Assembly: GCF_000002235.5 (NCBI RefSeq)
Contig: NW_022145597.1
Coordinates: 30,386,797-30,450,796 of the forward strand
DNA from: Strongylocentrotus purpuratus
Taxonomy: Eukaryota; Echinodermata; Echinoidea; Camarodonta; Strongylocentrotidae
DNA: 64,000 nucleotides
Reading direction: 5' to 3'
Below the pieces are notes generated by a model. It saw only the letters and a list, made by a program, of their open reading frames with translations, did no database searches and had not been told where the DNA came from. The position numbers and the translations under genes were made by a program. Shown here in pieces: positions 36,660-48,415 of this stretch; the first letter of the stretch is position 1; each line of letters starts with the position of its first letter.

Positions 36660-36897
36660 ATTTTTTTCTTTGCCCTTTTTTGTTGTATTCTTTGCTGTGT
36701 CCTATATTATGCCCGCGAGTGTATGCAGAGAGCTTGCTTTTGTCGGTGGAACTATTCAATTATTTCACGGCTCGCTGGACGTTGGAGCGAAATATAACGA
36801 GTTGATTTGTCCAAAAGATAATTCCACTCTTTGCGAACACAAAACAAACTGTTTTTTCCGATCTCTATGTGCTCCGAGAGGTGTAATTATAATTTGA
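36660..36897 (+). pseudogene. Possible SRCR-domain exon remnant
   Basis: The frame ending at 36897 includes ASVCRELAFVGGTIQLFHG. After a gap it reads NELICPKDNSTLC, then further Cys and GVIII. This recalls the second half of a scavenger-receptor cysteine-rich domain (ASVVCRELGF..., then L.DV.C.GNES.L..C, then GV.C). The preceding part, expected to hold G.WGTVC, is a hydrophobic stretch without the expected Trp and Cys. The usual last Cys is also missing and Cys spacing is off. If real it is a decayed single-exon domain from a family very large in sea urchins. It could instead be chance: only one short motif is strong. Confidence 0.27.
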
Positions 36898-37964
36898 TTT
36901 ATAGATAGGAAGAGGACCGTTTACTTAGAGCAACTTAAAAGATGGTTTACTTTTTGGAAGAGGAGCTATTATTTTACAGACGAAATTCGGTGAATCCAGT
37001 TCGCGACCGGTGCTGTGTTTTGACCATGGTTTTGACTTTGAACGCGCACAAATTTTGACAATAGCGTACGTGACTCTATTGGTGGAATGCATTAGTGGAC
37101 TTTTCATCCCAAATCCGACTTCTCGGATGACAGTTCAAAAGTTAGATGCGAGAGCTGATGACTCCTGACCCCAAATCGTGCTGGGTCTCGAGGAAAAAGC
37201 GTCCATTTCTATCAGATGTTCTTCCCAAGATGATATGCCGTTGGTGAGATTACGAGATCGTCTGCATAAACACTGCTGATAATCATGGTATTTTGAGAAA
37301 TATGATCGCCATAGCAGCTTTGCATTAATTGAGAATTTCGAAGATTTCTGCCAGAGACATGCCATAGATTTTGCCAATAACATGCGTCGGAGAGATTTGT
37401 AATACAGGTCATTTGAGTTGGATTACTACTAAGAAGATTCACTATACCTCTTCAGATGTTTCGTTTAACGAATTCATATTAACTTCGAGTTTGAATGTGG
37501 AGTAGTATCACAGAAGAGATCGCAGCATGCATGTGACTGTCCAGTATATGAAACCGACGATTCGGTTAATTGACGCGCCGCACTGGAGCTGGTATATATT
37601 TCACTAGCATGCAAAGAGTTCTAGCAACTTGTCGTCTATATGCAGGTGTTGTTGTTTTCGTGCCCATGAACGAGGCATTGAACTCACTTTTGAGGGGTAA
37701 TAACCCTAGCTTATAGGAGGGTGTAAGGATTGGGAGGGGTGCATTGCCATGGATATAGGCGTGGACATTAATCAAAATCACGGTAAGCGCAGAAGAGATA
37801 GTAGAACATTAATGACGTGCAATATCATATGAATATAAAAGACAATAACATGCGTTTAGCTTGTGTGATCGATACAAACCGGGAAACAAACGAAACTTAA
37901 TAAAAGATTGTGATGTTGACGTGATAACATGATCCATGGTGATAACAATTCATATCGCTGATGC
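36898..37964. other. Non-coding, no gene seen
   Basis: Mixed sequence without a supported exon, transposon end or RNA gene. Confidence 0.4.
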
Positions 37965-38135
37965 TAATGGTGGTGGTGCGGTTGTGATTATAATTGATTG
38001 TGGTGGTGATATGGTGGGCTGGTGAGTATGGTGGTAGTGGTGGTTGAGATGTTGATGGTAATGGTAAGGATGTTGATGACGATGGTTGTAAGGAAGATGG
38101 TGGTGGTGACACCGATGAATATGGTGGTCATGATG
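37965..38135. repeat. GGT/GAT-rich simple sequence
   Basis: Degenerate TGGTGG, TGATGG and TGTTGATGG words. Val/Met- or Thr-rich open frames on both strands are artefacts. Confidence 0.8.
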
Positions 38136-38164
38136 GTGGTATGTTTAAGGTGTAAGTTGTGTTG

Positions 38165-38340
38165 TTCGGTAGGACAAGCCATAATGTTTTCTCTACCTAG
38201 CAAAAACTAATGTATGCAACTCGGATTCCGACTATTGAAATACAATTATTTTTAATAGGTGAATTAAATATTTTGTAACATATGACACTTCAATAAGATG
38301 TATGCATTACATTTGATTATATTATGAAAATGGTCTATTG
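38165..38340. mobile_element. MITE family with ATAATGTAATCAAATTTAATG end (partial copy)
   Basis: The right half matches the element at 45783-45976 (GACTATTGAAATACAAT, AGGTGAAT, CATTA.ATTTGATTA.ATTATGA.AATG). On its left the word GGTAGGACAAGCCATAA is the reverse complement of TTATGGCTTGTCCTACC in the other copy, showing an internal rearrangement. Only one terminal repeat is present. Confidence 0.6.
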
Positions 38341-38708
38341 TGGTGATGGATCAAGTGGTACAGTTGATGATAGAATGATGAGTGATATACAATGCCTGAT
38401 CCGAGATGAATCAATCTTGATCGAGTTGTGATTGTGAAAGTGCATTTTGCAAATCAAATGGCTCTACGCAGTACCTCATCCTTTATAATTGTAAGGACAA
38501 ATAGACAACACTCTTATATCGCATAATGTGAACAGAAATAGCGAAAGCATGCTAAAATCCTCACAGACCTACACTAAAACCCTTGGGATGGCTCTATTAC
38601 ACGGAATATTGGATAATCTTGAATAGAAGTAACATTTTATATTCTGTAATTAGTCAATATACAGAGTAATAAAAGAAATGCGCAGTTCGTTAGAGGTGGG
38701 CTATTATA

Positions 38709-38900
38709 TTTAGATTTGATTTGATTTGATTTGATTTGATTTATTTATTTCTGTTTGATTTTCTTTTTCTTTTGCATTTTTACAAATATATAACAAACAA
38801 ATATTGCAAATTTACACATGTCAATAGAATATATGTAGGATAAAGTAAGGCTGGCTGTAACTAATCGAAAACATCAAACAGGAGGGTTGACAAAGTAAGC
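38709..38900 (-). mobile_element. LINE 3' end with (TCAAA)n tail
   Basis: On the minus strand an AT-rich segment ends in AGAAATAAATAAATCAAATC and repeated TCAAA units (complement of 38713-38745). The layout parallels the tail at 27082. The upstream limit is a guess. Confidence 0.45.
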
Positions 38901-40014
38901 AAAGCTTGATAGCATGACTACCCTCAATGGATACATACTGATACAAATATGGAGGAAAAAAATATAGGTAAAAGGGGATAAAGAGAGAGAGAAAAGAAAG
39001 AGGGGATGCACATCAATATTCACAGACTTATGTGGTAGTTGGATGAAGAATATTATCGATACCCCCCCCCCCTCGAGGGGTGTAAACGCGGTGTATACGT
39101 TTAGATGGTGATTGTGTCATAATTCGGACTAAAATATTTTATCTTCGATTGGACAAGATTGATATTTTAGTGTAAAGAAATACAAGATGCACTTATCTAT
39201 ATATTACCACTTCATTCATGTAAAATAATGTATCTACAAAATTTGCGGATGTTCATTATCGGTTATAATTCATCACATATTTCATTTAATTCCTACAATT
39301 ATTCAATCTGATTTTCGTCAGTAGAATGAAAGCCAACGATTACATGCAAACAAGAAGGACAGATATGTGGAGCATAACATTATGGGGCAGAAATCTATGG
39401 CGGGAAACCGCAAATGACTGACGTGTTGATTTGATAAATATCCAAAGAATAAAAATAACACATACATAATAGTCAATCACCAACTGCGTATGACTTCAAC
39501 TGGAATATACGTTACTTCATGATATTTGAATGAAAAGCAGTCTGCCATTTTTTGGAGGGGGGGGGGGGGGCAGAAAAGGAACCTTAGATGTGATTCGTCA
39601 AATCAAGGGACAAGTGACCCTTTTTAAAACACAGTCTGGCATGCCTTAAATACAAAAAGAAAAATTGTGCCCTAAGTTTGTTCTTGTGCTTACAAATGTG
39701 TGCATTTGACCCCCAAAACACTTGAAAATGCCATAACTTTTGTTGTTGCTTATCAGACAGTTTTTGTTGTAAACAAGCGCAGAAAAGAATATTCCATCTA
39801 TATTGCTTGTCATTGAAATTTCGGAATTGTGCTTCGCCCCCGGAGAATCGTGGTCCCAAATCTTTTCTTTTCCCATTTCATTTTCCAGACTCAAATCATT
39901 TCATCATTCTTATACAATGTGTACGTTAATACCATAGTAGAATGAATAACAAGTACAAGTATGAATCTAAATAATCTTAACAGTGCAACACTTTGTTTCA
40001 TTCATTTTCCTTAG
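38901..40014. other. Non-coding, probably intron
   Basis: Holds a short C-run followed by TCGAGGGG near 39062-39080 and a G-run near 39557-39570. It ends in the acceptor TTCATTTTCCTTAG used by the exon at 40015. Confidence 0.45.
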
Positions 40015-40258
40015 ATAAGTTCTTGAATAAAGCTGTAGCCCACCAAAACGCATCTACACCAAACACATCTCCTTGTAGTACGAGCACCGAGTCACCCACC
40101 GATCCCAAGAAGATACAGCTGCTCGACAACGACTTCCACGACGACTCTGACTTCGGTGACCACGTCGATGACGACCATGATGGTTACGATGTCGATAATG
40201 ATGACGACGATGATGAAGGATCTTCCAGTGTCAGCAGTGAAGAGGGATCTGTGAAGAG
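40015..40258 (+). CDS. Internal exon of a large disordered SxIP-motif protein (exon A)
   Basis: A pyrimidine-rich acceptor (TTCATTTTCCTTAG, ending 40014) precedes a 244-base open exon that ends at AG followed by GTATAA (40259). The frame starts with the last two bases of a codon (phase 1) and encodes KFLNKAV, a Ser/Thr/Pro-rich segment, then a strongly acidic Asp stretch and SSSVSSEEGSVK. It leaves AG, which with the first G of the next exon makes Arg. The exon keeps the same phase whether it joins 43635 or 48416. A long Asp run and no folded domain suggest disorder. Upstream exons, including the start codon, were not identified. The 8-9 kb of intron on each side is repeat-rich. Confidence 0.7.
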
Positions 40259-43200
40259 GTATAATATTATGAAGATGACTGATTTACATTTACTCCTAGA
40301 GAAAACCATCTACGTCGCATCCTTAATCATTCTTGTTTTAACACATAATCTCTTTCGTTGATCCTTCGTAATTTAATTTTCCTTACACATTAGTTTTTAC
40401 CGGTTATGTTCTCTTTCATTTGCTTCCTTTTGTTGTTCTTTTTTTCTCTTTTTTTCTTCTACATCCTCTTTTCTTCTACTTCCTCTTTTCTTCTACTTCT
40501 TTTTTCCTTCTACTTCCTTTTTCCTGCTACTGCTACTTCTCCTTGAGTTTACCCTTTGCACCCTTTGGCAATTGGTATATATTACGCACTTTGTATCTCA
40601 AGCAAAATGTTTGTCAAGGAACAGTTTGAGAGTTAACAACAAAAGCGAGAATATCTTTTTGATACACTTTTTCGAACATGAATGTATCAGTTTCTTGAAT
40701 ACGGTATAAATAACTGGCATATATAGGAGGTTATTGTGATTTTGCTTTAAATTTAATATGGGAAGCTGGAATGAAATTTTATTTCATAGAATTTCTTGTG
40801 AAACTTTCATTTTAACAAATTTGTTCATGAGAGTCTGCATACACGAAATACCACATCATGACCTTAACAATTGCTTTTCATATGGAATTTTGAGATCATT
40901 TTGACCCCTGTTTTTCAGTAACTTGATACGATATACAGATTCAGTAGTCAAAGAATATCAAACACACCACAAGAATGTTTTAGATTTAATTCAGCCACCT
41001 ACGCAAACACACCACTATCGTGCCTATTGCAATAAAAAAAGAGGGTTCGGAAAGTTAAACACCAAATTCAAAGCAACTTCTCACTTGAAAAGTTAGGAAA
41101 ACACCGGCAACCTTGTGCGGCCATTTCCATTCTATGAAATACCAGCAGATAAAGGAACGAAAGCGTTTGTCACTCGAGAAAAAGAAATCCCACTTCTTAC
41201 AATAGTTTGCGATATGGAAGAATAGGTTTTGTATCAGCTAGCCTTTGGTCCAGACCATGCAGAAGACAATTGCTACATTTTCCCATATGCATTTATTCGG
41301 GTTTACTGCCCATAAAATTACCAAAACGGTTGTACTCAATCCATTGCTAATGTTAAACACTTTCCTTTTCGTTAAGGGATAAATAAACTCTAGGTATTTA
41401 GTTGTACCTGGCGTTTATAATGACTTGCAGGCCTGTATTGTAAAACAAGACAGTAATGCAACGTGTACATAAAGATGCTTTTGACTTTAAATGAGGCCAT
41501 ATTTGACATTTCTTGTTAACCGCAGACGTTTTCTTCGCTTAATTTGTGTGAGAATATTAGTTTTGGAAAATAAAAAGGTGTGATACTATTATGATTGGGG
41601 TCTGATAGAATTGTAAAGTCAAAACTGACAACTGTTGAAGTTAACTATTTGATTTGATTCAAGACATAGGCCGTGTCTCTGTTTATAATAATGGTGATGA
41701 AATAGCCTCTACCATAGTATGTATAATGTGGGGTAGATGAGGGGGCGCAGGGGTGCGTGCCCATGAGTCGAATAGCGAAAGAGAAAAAAAGAGAAAAAAA
41801 GAAGGAAAAAGGAAGAGTACATGGGCAAGGTAACTTGAAAATAACATAACCTGCGATAGAAGTTTAGCACACCCCCTCCCCCCCCCCCCCCCTCCCTCCA
41901 CATCTTCCCTCTAACCAGTGGCTTTGTAGACCTAGTTAGTTCGGTGCCCCCTCCCCACTGATGAAAGTGTCCACTGAATGTATGGGCTCACGCTATGCCA
42001 CAACCATGGTGCAGGTAAAAGATAGAAATGTGAAAAAGGTGTTTTCTAGTTTTGAAGGAGCACGAGGATAAAACCGAGAAACGGAGCCCTGGGGGCGTTT
42101 CATGAAACAATTAGTCGTGGTTTTCACCGACTAATATCATGTTCACCGACAATTTAGTCAGCGCTGACTAAATTTGACCAATCACAGGCCTGGAAAATAG
42201 TCGGTGACAAAAGAATTGTCGGTAAACATGATGTTATTCGGTGAAAACTACCGACTAATTATTTCATGAAACGCCCCCCTGGTGTTTGTAAAAATGTTAA
42301 CAATAAAAATGTCCAAAAAAAGAGGGGCGATTAACGTGAAAAGAAGATGAAACGCCCTCCTCCCGCACTTTTTCCTCACTCGATGCGCCCTTTGTTTTGT
42401 CACATTGCATGTAGGCCTATCTAATATCCCCGGTCCTCCACCGCTCCCCCCCCCCCCCCCTTTCCGGGCCCCATAGCACCATGAAGCGTCCAAGCAGAGG
42501 CTTGATCCACTGTTTAGCACAAGACAGCGACACCTCGTATGCAACGTCAGCTACAGAGAAGGCTGAGTTCTTGAAGAGATGAACAATAATCTGTGAAGTT
42601 TCTTGTTCCTTTCAAATTACTTTGGAAGAATTAATAGCCTATAATAGTTTTTAAAAAAATAATAAAGAACTTTGATCTTCAAATACCACAATGTTCGATA
42701 TATGACGGGAATCAGGGGAAATGTTTAGTTTGGACCGAATGCCACCTACCTGTGTATAGTTCCTTGTACCCTTCGCCCCCTCCCCCTTCATGACCCGTTG
42801 GGGGGGGGGCGCAATGCGAGGGAAGAAGAAATGTGCTTACGTGATACCAACAGAATACAGATTTTTCTACAATATTTACTTGAACATTTTGAAGGATATT
42901 ATGCTAGGGAGCGTATGTGTTGCAGTATTTAGTCAGTATTTGCTATACATTTTGTGTGTGTGTGCACTTTTTCAAAGGGGGGAAGGGGCAAGTGTCCCAT
43001 CCCGGATCGCCGCCCCTGGGCCTATGTATTTGCTTTGTCCTGAAATATCCTTCCCAGAGGAGCAATATCTATTACAATCTAAAGAGGTAAAGTTTTAAAG
43101 CAACTTCACAGACAAACCTTGATCAATTATTTAATAAAGTGCCCCATTTATAAATAAATATCTTCAATGGGCTAAGGGTCTCTCCGGCTTTCTATTATCT

Positions 43201-43634
43201 CCGTTTCTCCCTCTCTTTCATGCAGAACCCTTATCTCATCTTAATCCGTTAATACGTCTCTTTACGAGGTTATTACTTGGTAGTACATTGAGGAAACGTA
43301 TTAAATCCTCTTTATAATGGCATTGAAGTACTTATTTGTTTGCAACCATTCCTATTGATGTTTCGAATTCGACACAGAAAGAGCAACATTCTTATACCAT
43401 AAAACATTCTGTCATTTCGCTAAACTGTCATGGCGCGTTTGTCATTTTTGCCAGTGTTGCGATAATGTCGGCGGCTTATCTATATGTTTTTTCATGACCA
43501 AACTCATGATTTATTAGTTTTCCTTCTGACTTCACAAAGGAAATCTGCCAACCGATCATTCCGGCGAACCAAAAGCCACCATCAGATCAAAAGGCCTCAC
43601 CTTTCACAAATCTCGTCTATTCTTAACCACGCAG
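40259..43634 (+). other. Intron between exons A and B
   Basis: Starts GTATAA and ends CACGCAG. It includes a pyrimidine-rich stretch near 40420-40545, a C-run near 41879-41892, a MITE at 42091-42278 and further G and C runs. A CAGTGGCTTTGTAGACC word near 41919 resembles a hAT end, but no partner was found. Confidence 0.6.
42091..42278. mobile_element. 188-bp near-palindromic MITE in an intron
   Basis: The left end GGGGGCGTTTCATGAAACAA and the right end (complement GGGGGCGTTTCATGAAATAA) begin an inverted repeat that extends through ACTAATTGT, TTTTCACCGA and CATGATGTT words on both sides. Almost the whole element folds on itself. The flank CT on both sides may be a 2-bp duplication. No coding capacity. 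Confidence 0.85.
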
Positions 43635-43838
43635 GCGAATTGCACGGTGGGAGCGACGACTCTCTCAGGGAGAGGATTTAGACGTCACAGGACCTGTCAA
43701 CCAAGGCCAAGCATCGCATGAGTTAGGGCAGCGAGACCTGCCAGCTCCTGTAGTAATTCCGCCGACGTTTCTTCACGACCACGGGTCCGTATCGCTTCGT
43801 GAGAATTCGCAGGCGGAAAACGAGCTCTCCTTTGTAAG
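43635..43838 (+). CDS. Internal exon of the large SxIP-motif protein (exon B)
   Basis: A good acceptor (TCTATTCTTAACCACGCAG, ending 43634) and a good donor (AAG|GTAAAT at 43839) bound 204 bases that are open only in the frame required by its neighbours. One base completes the Arg codon from exon A, 67 codons follow, and AG is left for exon C. The sequence reads RIARWERRLSQGEDLDVTG, then a Pro/Val stretch (PAPVVIPPTFLHDHGSVS) and ends near NELSFV. Because 204 is a multiple of 3 and both ends are phase 2, skipping it would keep the frame, so it could be a cassette exon. It has no Met and a stop in the overlapping frame, so simple ORF calling misses it. Confidence 0.72.
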
Positions 43839-43998
43839 GTAAATTCCTTGTATAACACGTCATTCGGATCAGAACAAAAGATTCAGTAGAGAATATCGCA
43901 GTTTCCATTGATCAGAAGATTTAGAAAGAGTAAATAATGAAAACGTAATGTGCATTGATGGTACGATTTTCAATCTTGCGGAAAACGTGGGTATATTT

Positions 43999-44017
43999 AC
44001 CCCCCCCCCCCCCCCCT
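43999..44017. repeat. C homopolymer
   Basis: About 17 consecutive C; one of many homopolymer C or G runs in this window. Confidence 0.9.
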
Positions 44018-44048
44018 GGGCGTTTGGCACTTAGGCCTACAAGCCTTC

Positions 44049-44063
44049 TAAAATAATGAGGTA

Positions 44064-44114
<51 letters not shown>

Positions 44115-44890
44115 ATATCTTCTTGTACGGATCAAGGATCAATATTTCTTTTTTGTGTGTGTATTTTCTCGAACTCCGAGCGGAAATGAAGACTTTCTTT
44201 TAAATATCGATACATTATTAATAATATTATATACCTGTGTGTATATCGAATTTCTGACAAGTTATTAAAAAAAAGTTGTCAAAGATTTGTTTGCGGGGGG
44301 GGGGGGGCACGATAAGTCAGACTTTGACGGAGGAGGGGTGTACCCGTGTTATTCTTTGAAAAAACATGGATTTTAATTTTCTAAGCAACCTTTATTCAAT
44401 CGTCAAGATTCCAAATACATCGAAATAATATATGAAACTCGTAACAAGGATACAATCACTGGGTGTATATGTATACTTGATTAAAAACACGCTATTTAGT
44501 ATCTAAACTGTAGATTATTGGTACATATACAATGTGTATATAATACACTGTATGTGTCTGTGTATTCCCCCATGGCAAACTTACATGTAATATAAAAGTA
44601 TAAGCCTCCTAAAAGAAAGGAGGTATGATGTGTAAATATGTGTGTGTATGTGCGTGGATGTTTATCGAATTTCTGGAGAAGACAACAAATTGGAAAAAGT
44701 TTTATTTGCGGGGGGGGGGGGAACACTGTGTTTAGGTATGTCAAATTTTTGACGGAGAGGGGGAGGGGGTGTACCCCTGTCAGGGGCACAGTTAAGGTTG
44801 GCCTATATATACTCTATGCTTTACACAAAATAATTACCCTAATTATTCTCAGTAACCTTCATTCATTTATCAAGATTCCAAATCATTCAA
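44049..44890 (+). repeat. Diverged direct duplication, about 390 and 285 bp
   Basis: 44049-44440 and 44607-44890 share, in order, CTAAAA..GAGGTATGA, TATCGAATTTCTG, TTTGCGGGGGGG, TTTGACGGAG, GGTGTACCC and CAAGATTCCAAAT. Both hold a G-run in the same place. It may be two copies of one transposon or an old tandem duplication. Confidence 0.7.
44068..44110. repeat. (AT)n microsatellite
   Basis: About 21 perfect AT units inside the first copy of the diverged 44-kb duplication. Confidence 0.95.
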
Positions 44891-45068
44891 AAGATTGATT
44901 AATCAATAATCATACCCCCCCCCCCAACAAAAAAAACCCCAAAAATAAAAATAAAAATGAAAATAAAAATAAAAATAAGGAAAATGTAACTGGGTGTAAT
45001 TGATTACAAAACACGTCCATTCAACTGACTCGGTAACAATGCCTCAGATTCTGAAAAAAGAAATCCTG

Positions 45069-45365
45069 GATTTAGCTCATGCTGCAATCATAGGACAGTC
45101 AGGAACCTCATGACTTTTACAAGCCGATTATCAAGATAGTTATGATTGGAAATCAAAATTTCACTTTACGTTTTCTCTACGATGTTTAGTACACTACAGT
45201 CAATTCGGGAAAACGAGTATGGTAAAACCGGTCAATCAAAGATCAAAAGATTTTCACTTTTTTGAGGCATTTCATGATCATTTTGAAGCCGCGCACTATT
45301 TTTAGGGCTTCAATATTACAGCATATCATAGACACTGATAAGGGTCGTACATCTCAGATTTAACG
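45069..45365 (-). mobile_element. TTAA-type MITE, second copy
   Basis: The reverse complement matches 12047-12297 at both ends: TTAAATCTGAGATG, TTATCAGTGTCT, GAAGCCCTAAAAA, then CTTGTAAAAGTCATG, GTTCCTGACTG and TTGCAGCATGAGCTAAATC. This copy has about 100 bp of extra interior, so the 12-kb copy is probably an internally deleted form. Its extreme ends are degraded. Confidence 0.75.
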
Positions 45366-45782
45366 ATACCGATACTCATAGGTACATATTATACATACAT
45401 TATGAATTGTCTGAGTACAATTTGATTTAGTTAATGGGTAATATTTCACTTTCAGTCTTCTAATTTGTTTGTTGTTGTATTTCCGAAAATCATCATAAAA
45501 ACAATAACACAATGTAACAAACTCAAAGACTTATATAACCATGAATAGAATGATAAAACGGTTGGATAGTCCATTTCAAAGCCAATGGCTCTGTTCTTCC
45601 ATGGAGACTATGTCAAAAATCAACCAAAGGTAATTAGCCTTGTCCATCCTGTTTGAAATGTGCGAACATTAAATTGTGTTTTTCATCAGTCACTTGGATC
45701 TAATTGTTTGTGGACAATGGAGTAATGCGATGTAATGTTAATGTGAAGCATTTATTGAGAAATGATCAGCATAATTTTGCGC

Positions 45783-45976
45783 AATAGGCCATTTTCATAA
45801 TGTAATCAAATTTAATGGCTTTTATGGCTTGTCCTACCTAACAACACTTAATGAATGCGATTCGCATTCTGACTATTGAAATACAATCATTCGTAACAGG
45901 TGAATGAAATAATTCATAACGAGGCACTTAACAAAGAATTGTGCATTAAATTTGATTACATTATGACAATGACATA
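45783..45976. mobile_element. MITE with 32-bp ATAATGTAATCAAATTTAATG inverted ends
   Basis: The left ATAGGCCATTTTCATAATG and the complement of the right ATATGTCATTGTCATAATG start inverted repeats continuing through TAATCAAATTTAATG. About 194 bp, non-coding. A partial relative lies at 38165-38340. Confidence 0.8.
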
Positions 45977-46469
45977 TTCTCAATGGTCGAAAAGCATTGT
46001 CGAGATTGAAACCATTATTGAACAAAAGACAAAAATAGTATGGTGTTAGAAATTATGTACGCAATTATCATTAGGTAGATCTGTGTTAGCTAGATTAGTT
46101 TATAAAAGGTTTCAAGAATAGAGCCAATGAGAAGCGTCGAAATGGATCACGTGTGCGGCATTAATTATTACCATATGCACGGGAGTGCATTTTTGAGATT
46201 ATATCAACCGTCAATTTTCTCGACTTCATACTCATTGTAGATCAATCCTTTAAAGGCAGGCTTTATTACTTCAGCTAGAAGGGATTAGACCACCCAGCGA
46301 GCCAGCGAGGTCACTGTGACAGGTGGCTATCTCACTAACTCAGCTCTCATTTAACATAAGAAAAAGAGGATCATGGGGGACCAACAGGCACCGATTGGGG
46401 AAGTTTTCTATATAGAGGGAGCAAGTAGCTACAAGTAGGACAGTGTGCCTTTAAAACACATACCGTAAT

Positions 46470-46607
46470 ACATGTTTTAGCTCGTGCATTAGTAATATGC
46501 ACTGCACTTGGTTAGGCCACAATGAGACGGATAATGAACTCGACAAGTCTCGTTCACTATCCTCCTGCGTGCAGTGCATATTCACTAGTGCACTCGCAAA
46601 CATGTTT
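46470..46607. repeat. Hairpin-forming inverted repeat, about 138 bp
   Basis: The left arm ACATGTTTTAGCTCGTGCAT..ATATGCACTGCAC pairs with the right arm GTGCAGTGCATAT..GTGCACTCGCAAACATGT. Arms are about 40 bp with a loop of about 55 bp. It may be a short MITE; no target duplication was seen. Confidence 0.7.
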
Positions 46608-48415
46608 TATTTGTATCATATCTCCAAAATATTACGCCATTTACGTCACAAAGGAACTGTCACACTTTTATAAAAACCACCTCTCTTAAGAACCAATTAC
46701 ATCTAAATCTAAATACCCCCAAGTCGTTTTGCTGTCAAATTTAGGAAGACCTTGTCATGAATCAAATATTATTCATGACCTTCAACTAAATGGAGCCCCA
46801 TTTCAATCAAAAATGGAACTCATCATAACTCGGGTGTATAATGTAAGCGATCAATCTCTTTGAACAGCTTGAAGTCGACGGATAGTATAGATGCATTTTT
46901 GTTTTCATTGAGAACGGTTTGACGAAACGGTTCACTGATTTTCGCTTAAAGACTTGTTTCCACCTCATAAGTTGGATATAATAAGAAGGAAAAGAATCCT
47001 TAGCAATTCGATTTCTTTTCAATACAGCCATGGTATACAATTTAGTTTTGTTGGAATGCTGTATTCAAATACTGCATTATATATACGTGTACAGTAGGAG
47101 CCTCTTGTATTTTGTACTAGATCGCTATTGCTAGATGAGTTCATTGGAATACAGTCATCCAAATAATATTTAACACACTGCATTCTCTATTAGGCTACTA
47201 CTGATGAATGACATGAGTTGGAGGGGGGAGGGACCTTTTCCCACTTAAATGTTACACCTCTTTTGTTCATGTCGAACTCATTTTTCAACTGTCCACTGCG
47301 TGGGTCCAACTATACTTGGGGAGGGGGGCATCAATCGTTCTTTCTACGTTGAAGAAATTAGAGAACAAGGCTATATAACGAAGAAGGGGGGGGGGGGGTG
47401 AGTCGTGTCAATTTTTACGTTAATTACCTCCCCTCTCTTTCAATTTCTCTTCTCTTCCTTTTTTGTTGTTGAATACTTCTATTAGATGTGGAGGGGGCAC
47501 GTGTCCCCTGAACTCTGTAGCTAGTAGCTACGCCACTGGATATCTTAGTATGATTGGAGGGGAGGGATGGGGCTACGTTTCTACGGTGGAGAAAATTTCA
47601 TTCGACCATCTTAATGGATTTGGCAAAAATGATGGGCAGAGCATGATTATGATTGATTTGAGTTTTATCTATTTTAAAAAGGTAGCCCCATCAGTAGATG
47701 AAACACCGTTCTCCCTACCCTGGGGCACCTGTACAAATCTTGCATTCCCATTGTTACGTCAATAGAAAGTAATGTCCGATAGCGCCAACAAAATTGAAAG
47801 AATGATTTTAAAAACACAATCTGGATTCCATCGCTTATGCAATGTTTTCAAATTTGTCATATTTGATGTTATCCATCAATGAAAAGAACTTTGACATGGA
47901 ATATTGACATATTAAGTATTAGTATTGAATTGGCAGTTCCAATAATGTGATCTGCATTAATTATTATGATGTTAATGTCATTCGAAATCAAACGATTGCT
48001 TTCTATCTTTAGTCATATCTCGGCGCCATTTTGTCCTTGTCAGAGAACTTGTTAGAATATAATCGTTAAGAAGCTTGTAGTCATTCAATCATTTTACATT
48101 CCATATAATCAGTAATGAATTGTTGATAGCACCACACCCTTGCCTTTCAATGAACATGTAAATACACTGAAAACGATCGCAAGGACCTTCGAAAAATCAA
48201 CCGAAAATCAATTTCCCTAGCCTCGACCATCGCCTTGTGAAATATGTTAGCATTACGATGACGTATCGCTTGATCCAAAGTTAATTCATATGGGACTGGG
48301 ATGAACAATAGGTTTTGAAATTGCCCTTGATGCTCCCGAAAGTTTGGTTCTCGAAACCCTTTACGACTATGTTGGTGACATTTTTTTTCTCTCCATCTCA
48401 TTCATTTCTTAACAG

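Larger units (their letters stand above)
43839..48415 (+). other. Intron between exons B and C
   Basis: Starts GTAAAT and ends TTCATTTCTTAACAG. It holds an (AT)n tract, a diverged duplication, three MITE copies and several G/C homopolymers. A TAGCTACGCCACTG word near 47526 resembles a hAT-type right end, but the left end was not located. Confidence 0.65.

Noticed and set aside
47290-47538. Possible hAT element ending TAGCTACGCCACTG
   Set aside because: No convincing left end or 8-bp duplication could be found upstream.
48315-48415. ATG at 48315 as the start of the large protein
   Set aside because: The first 33 codons run through a polypyrimidine tract ending in AACAG, and the phase at 48416 fits exons A and B exactly. 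This part is intron.
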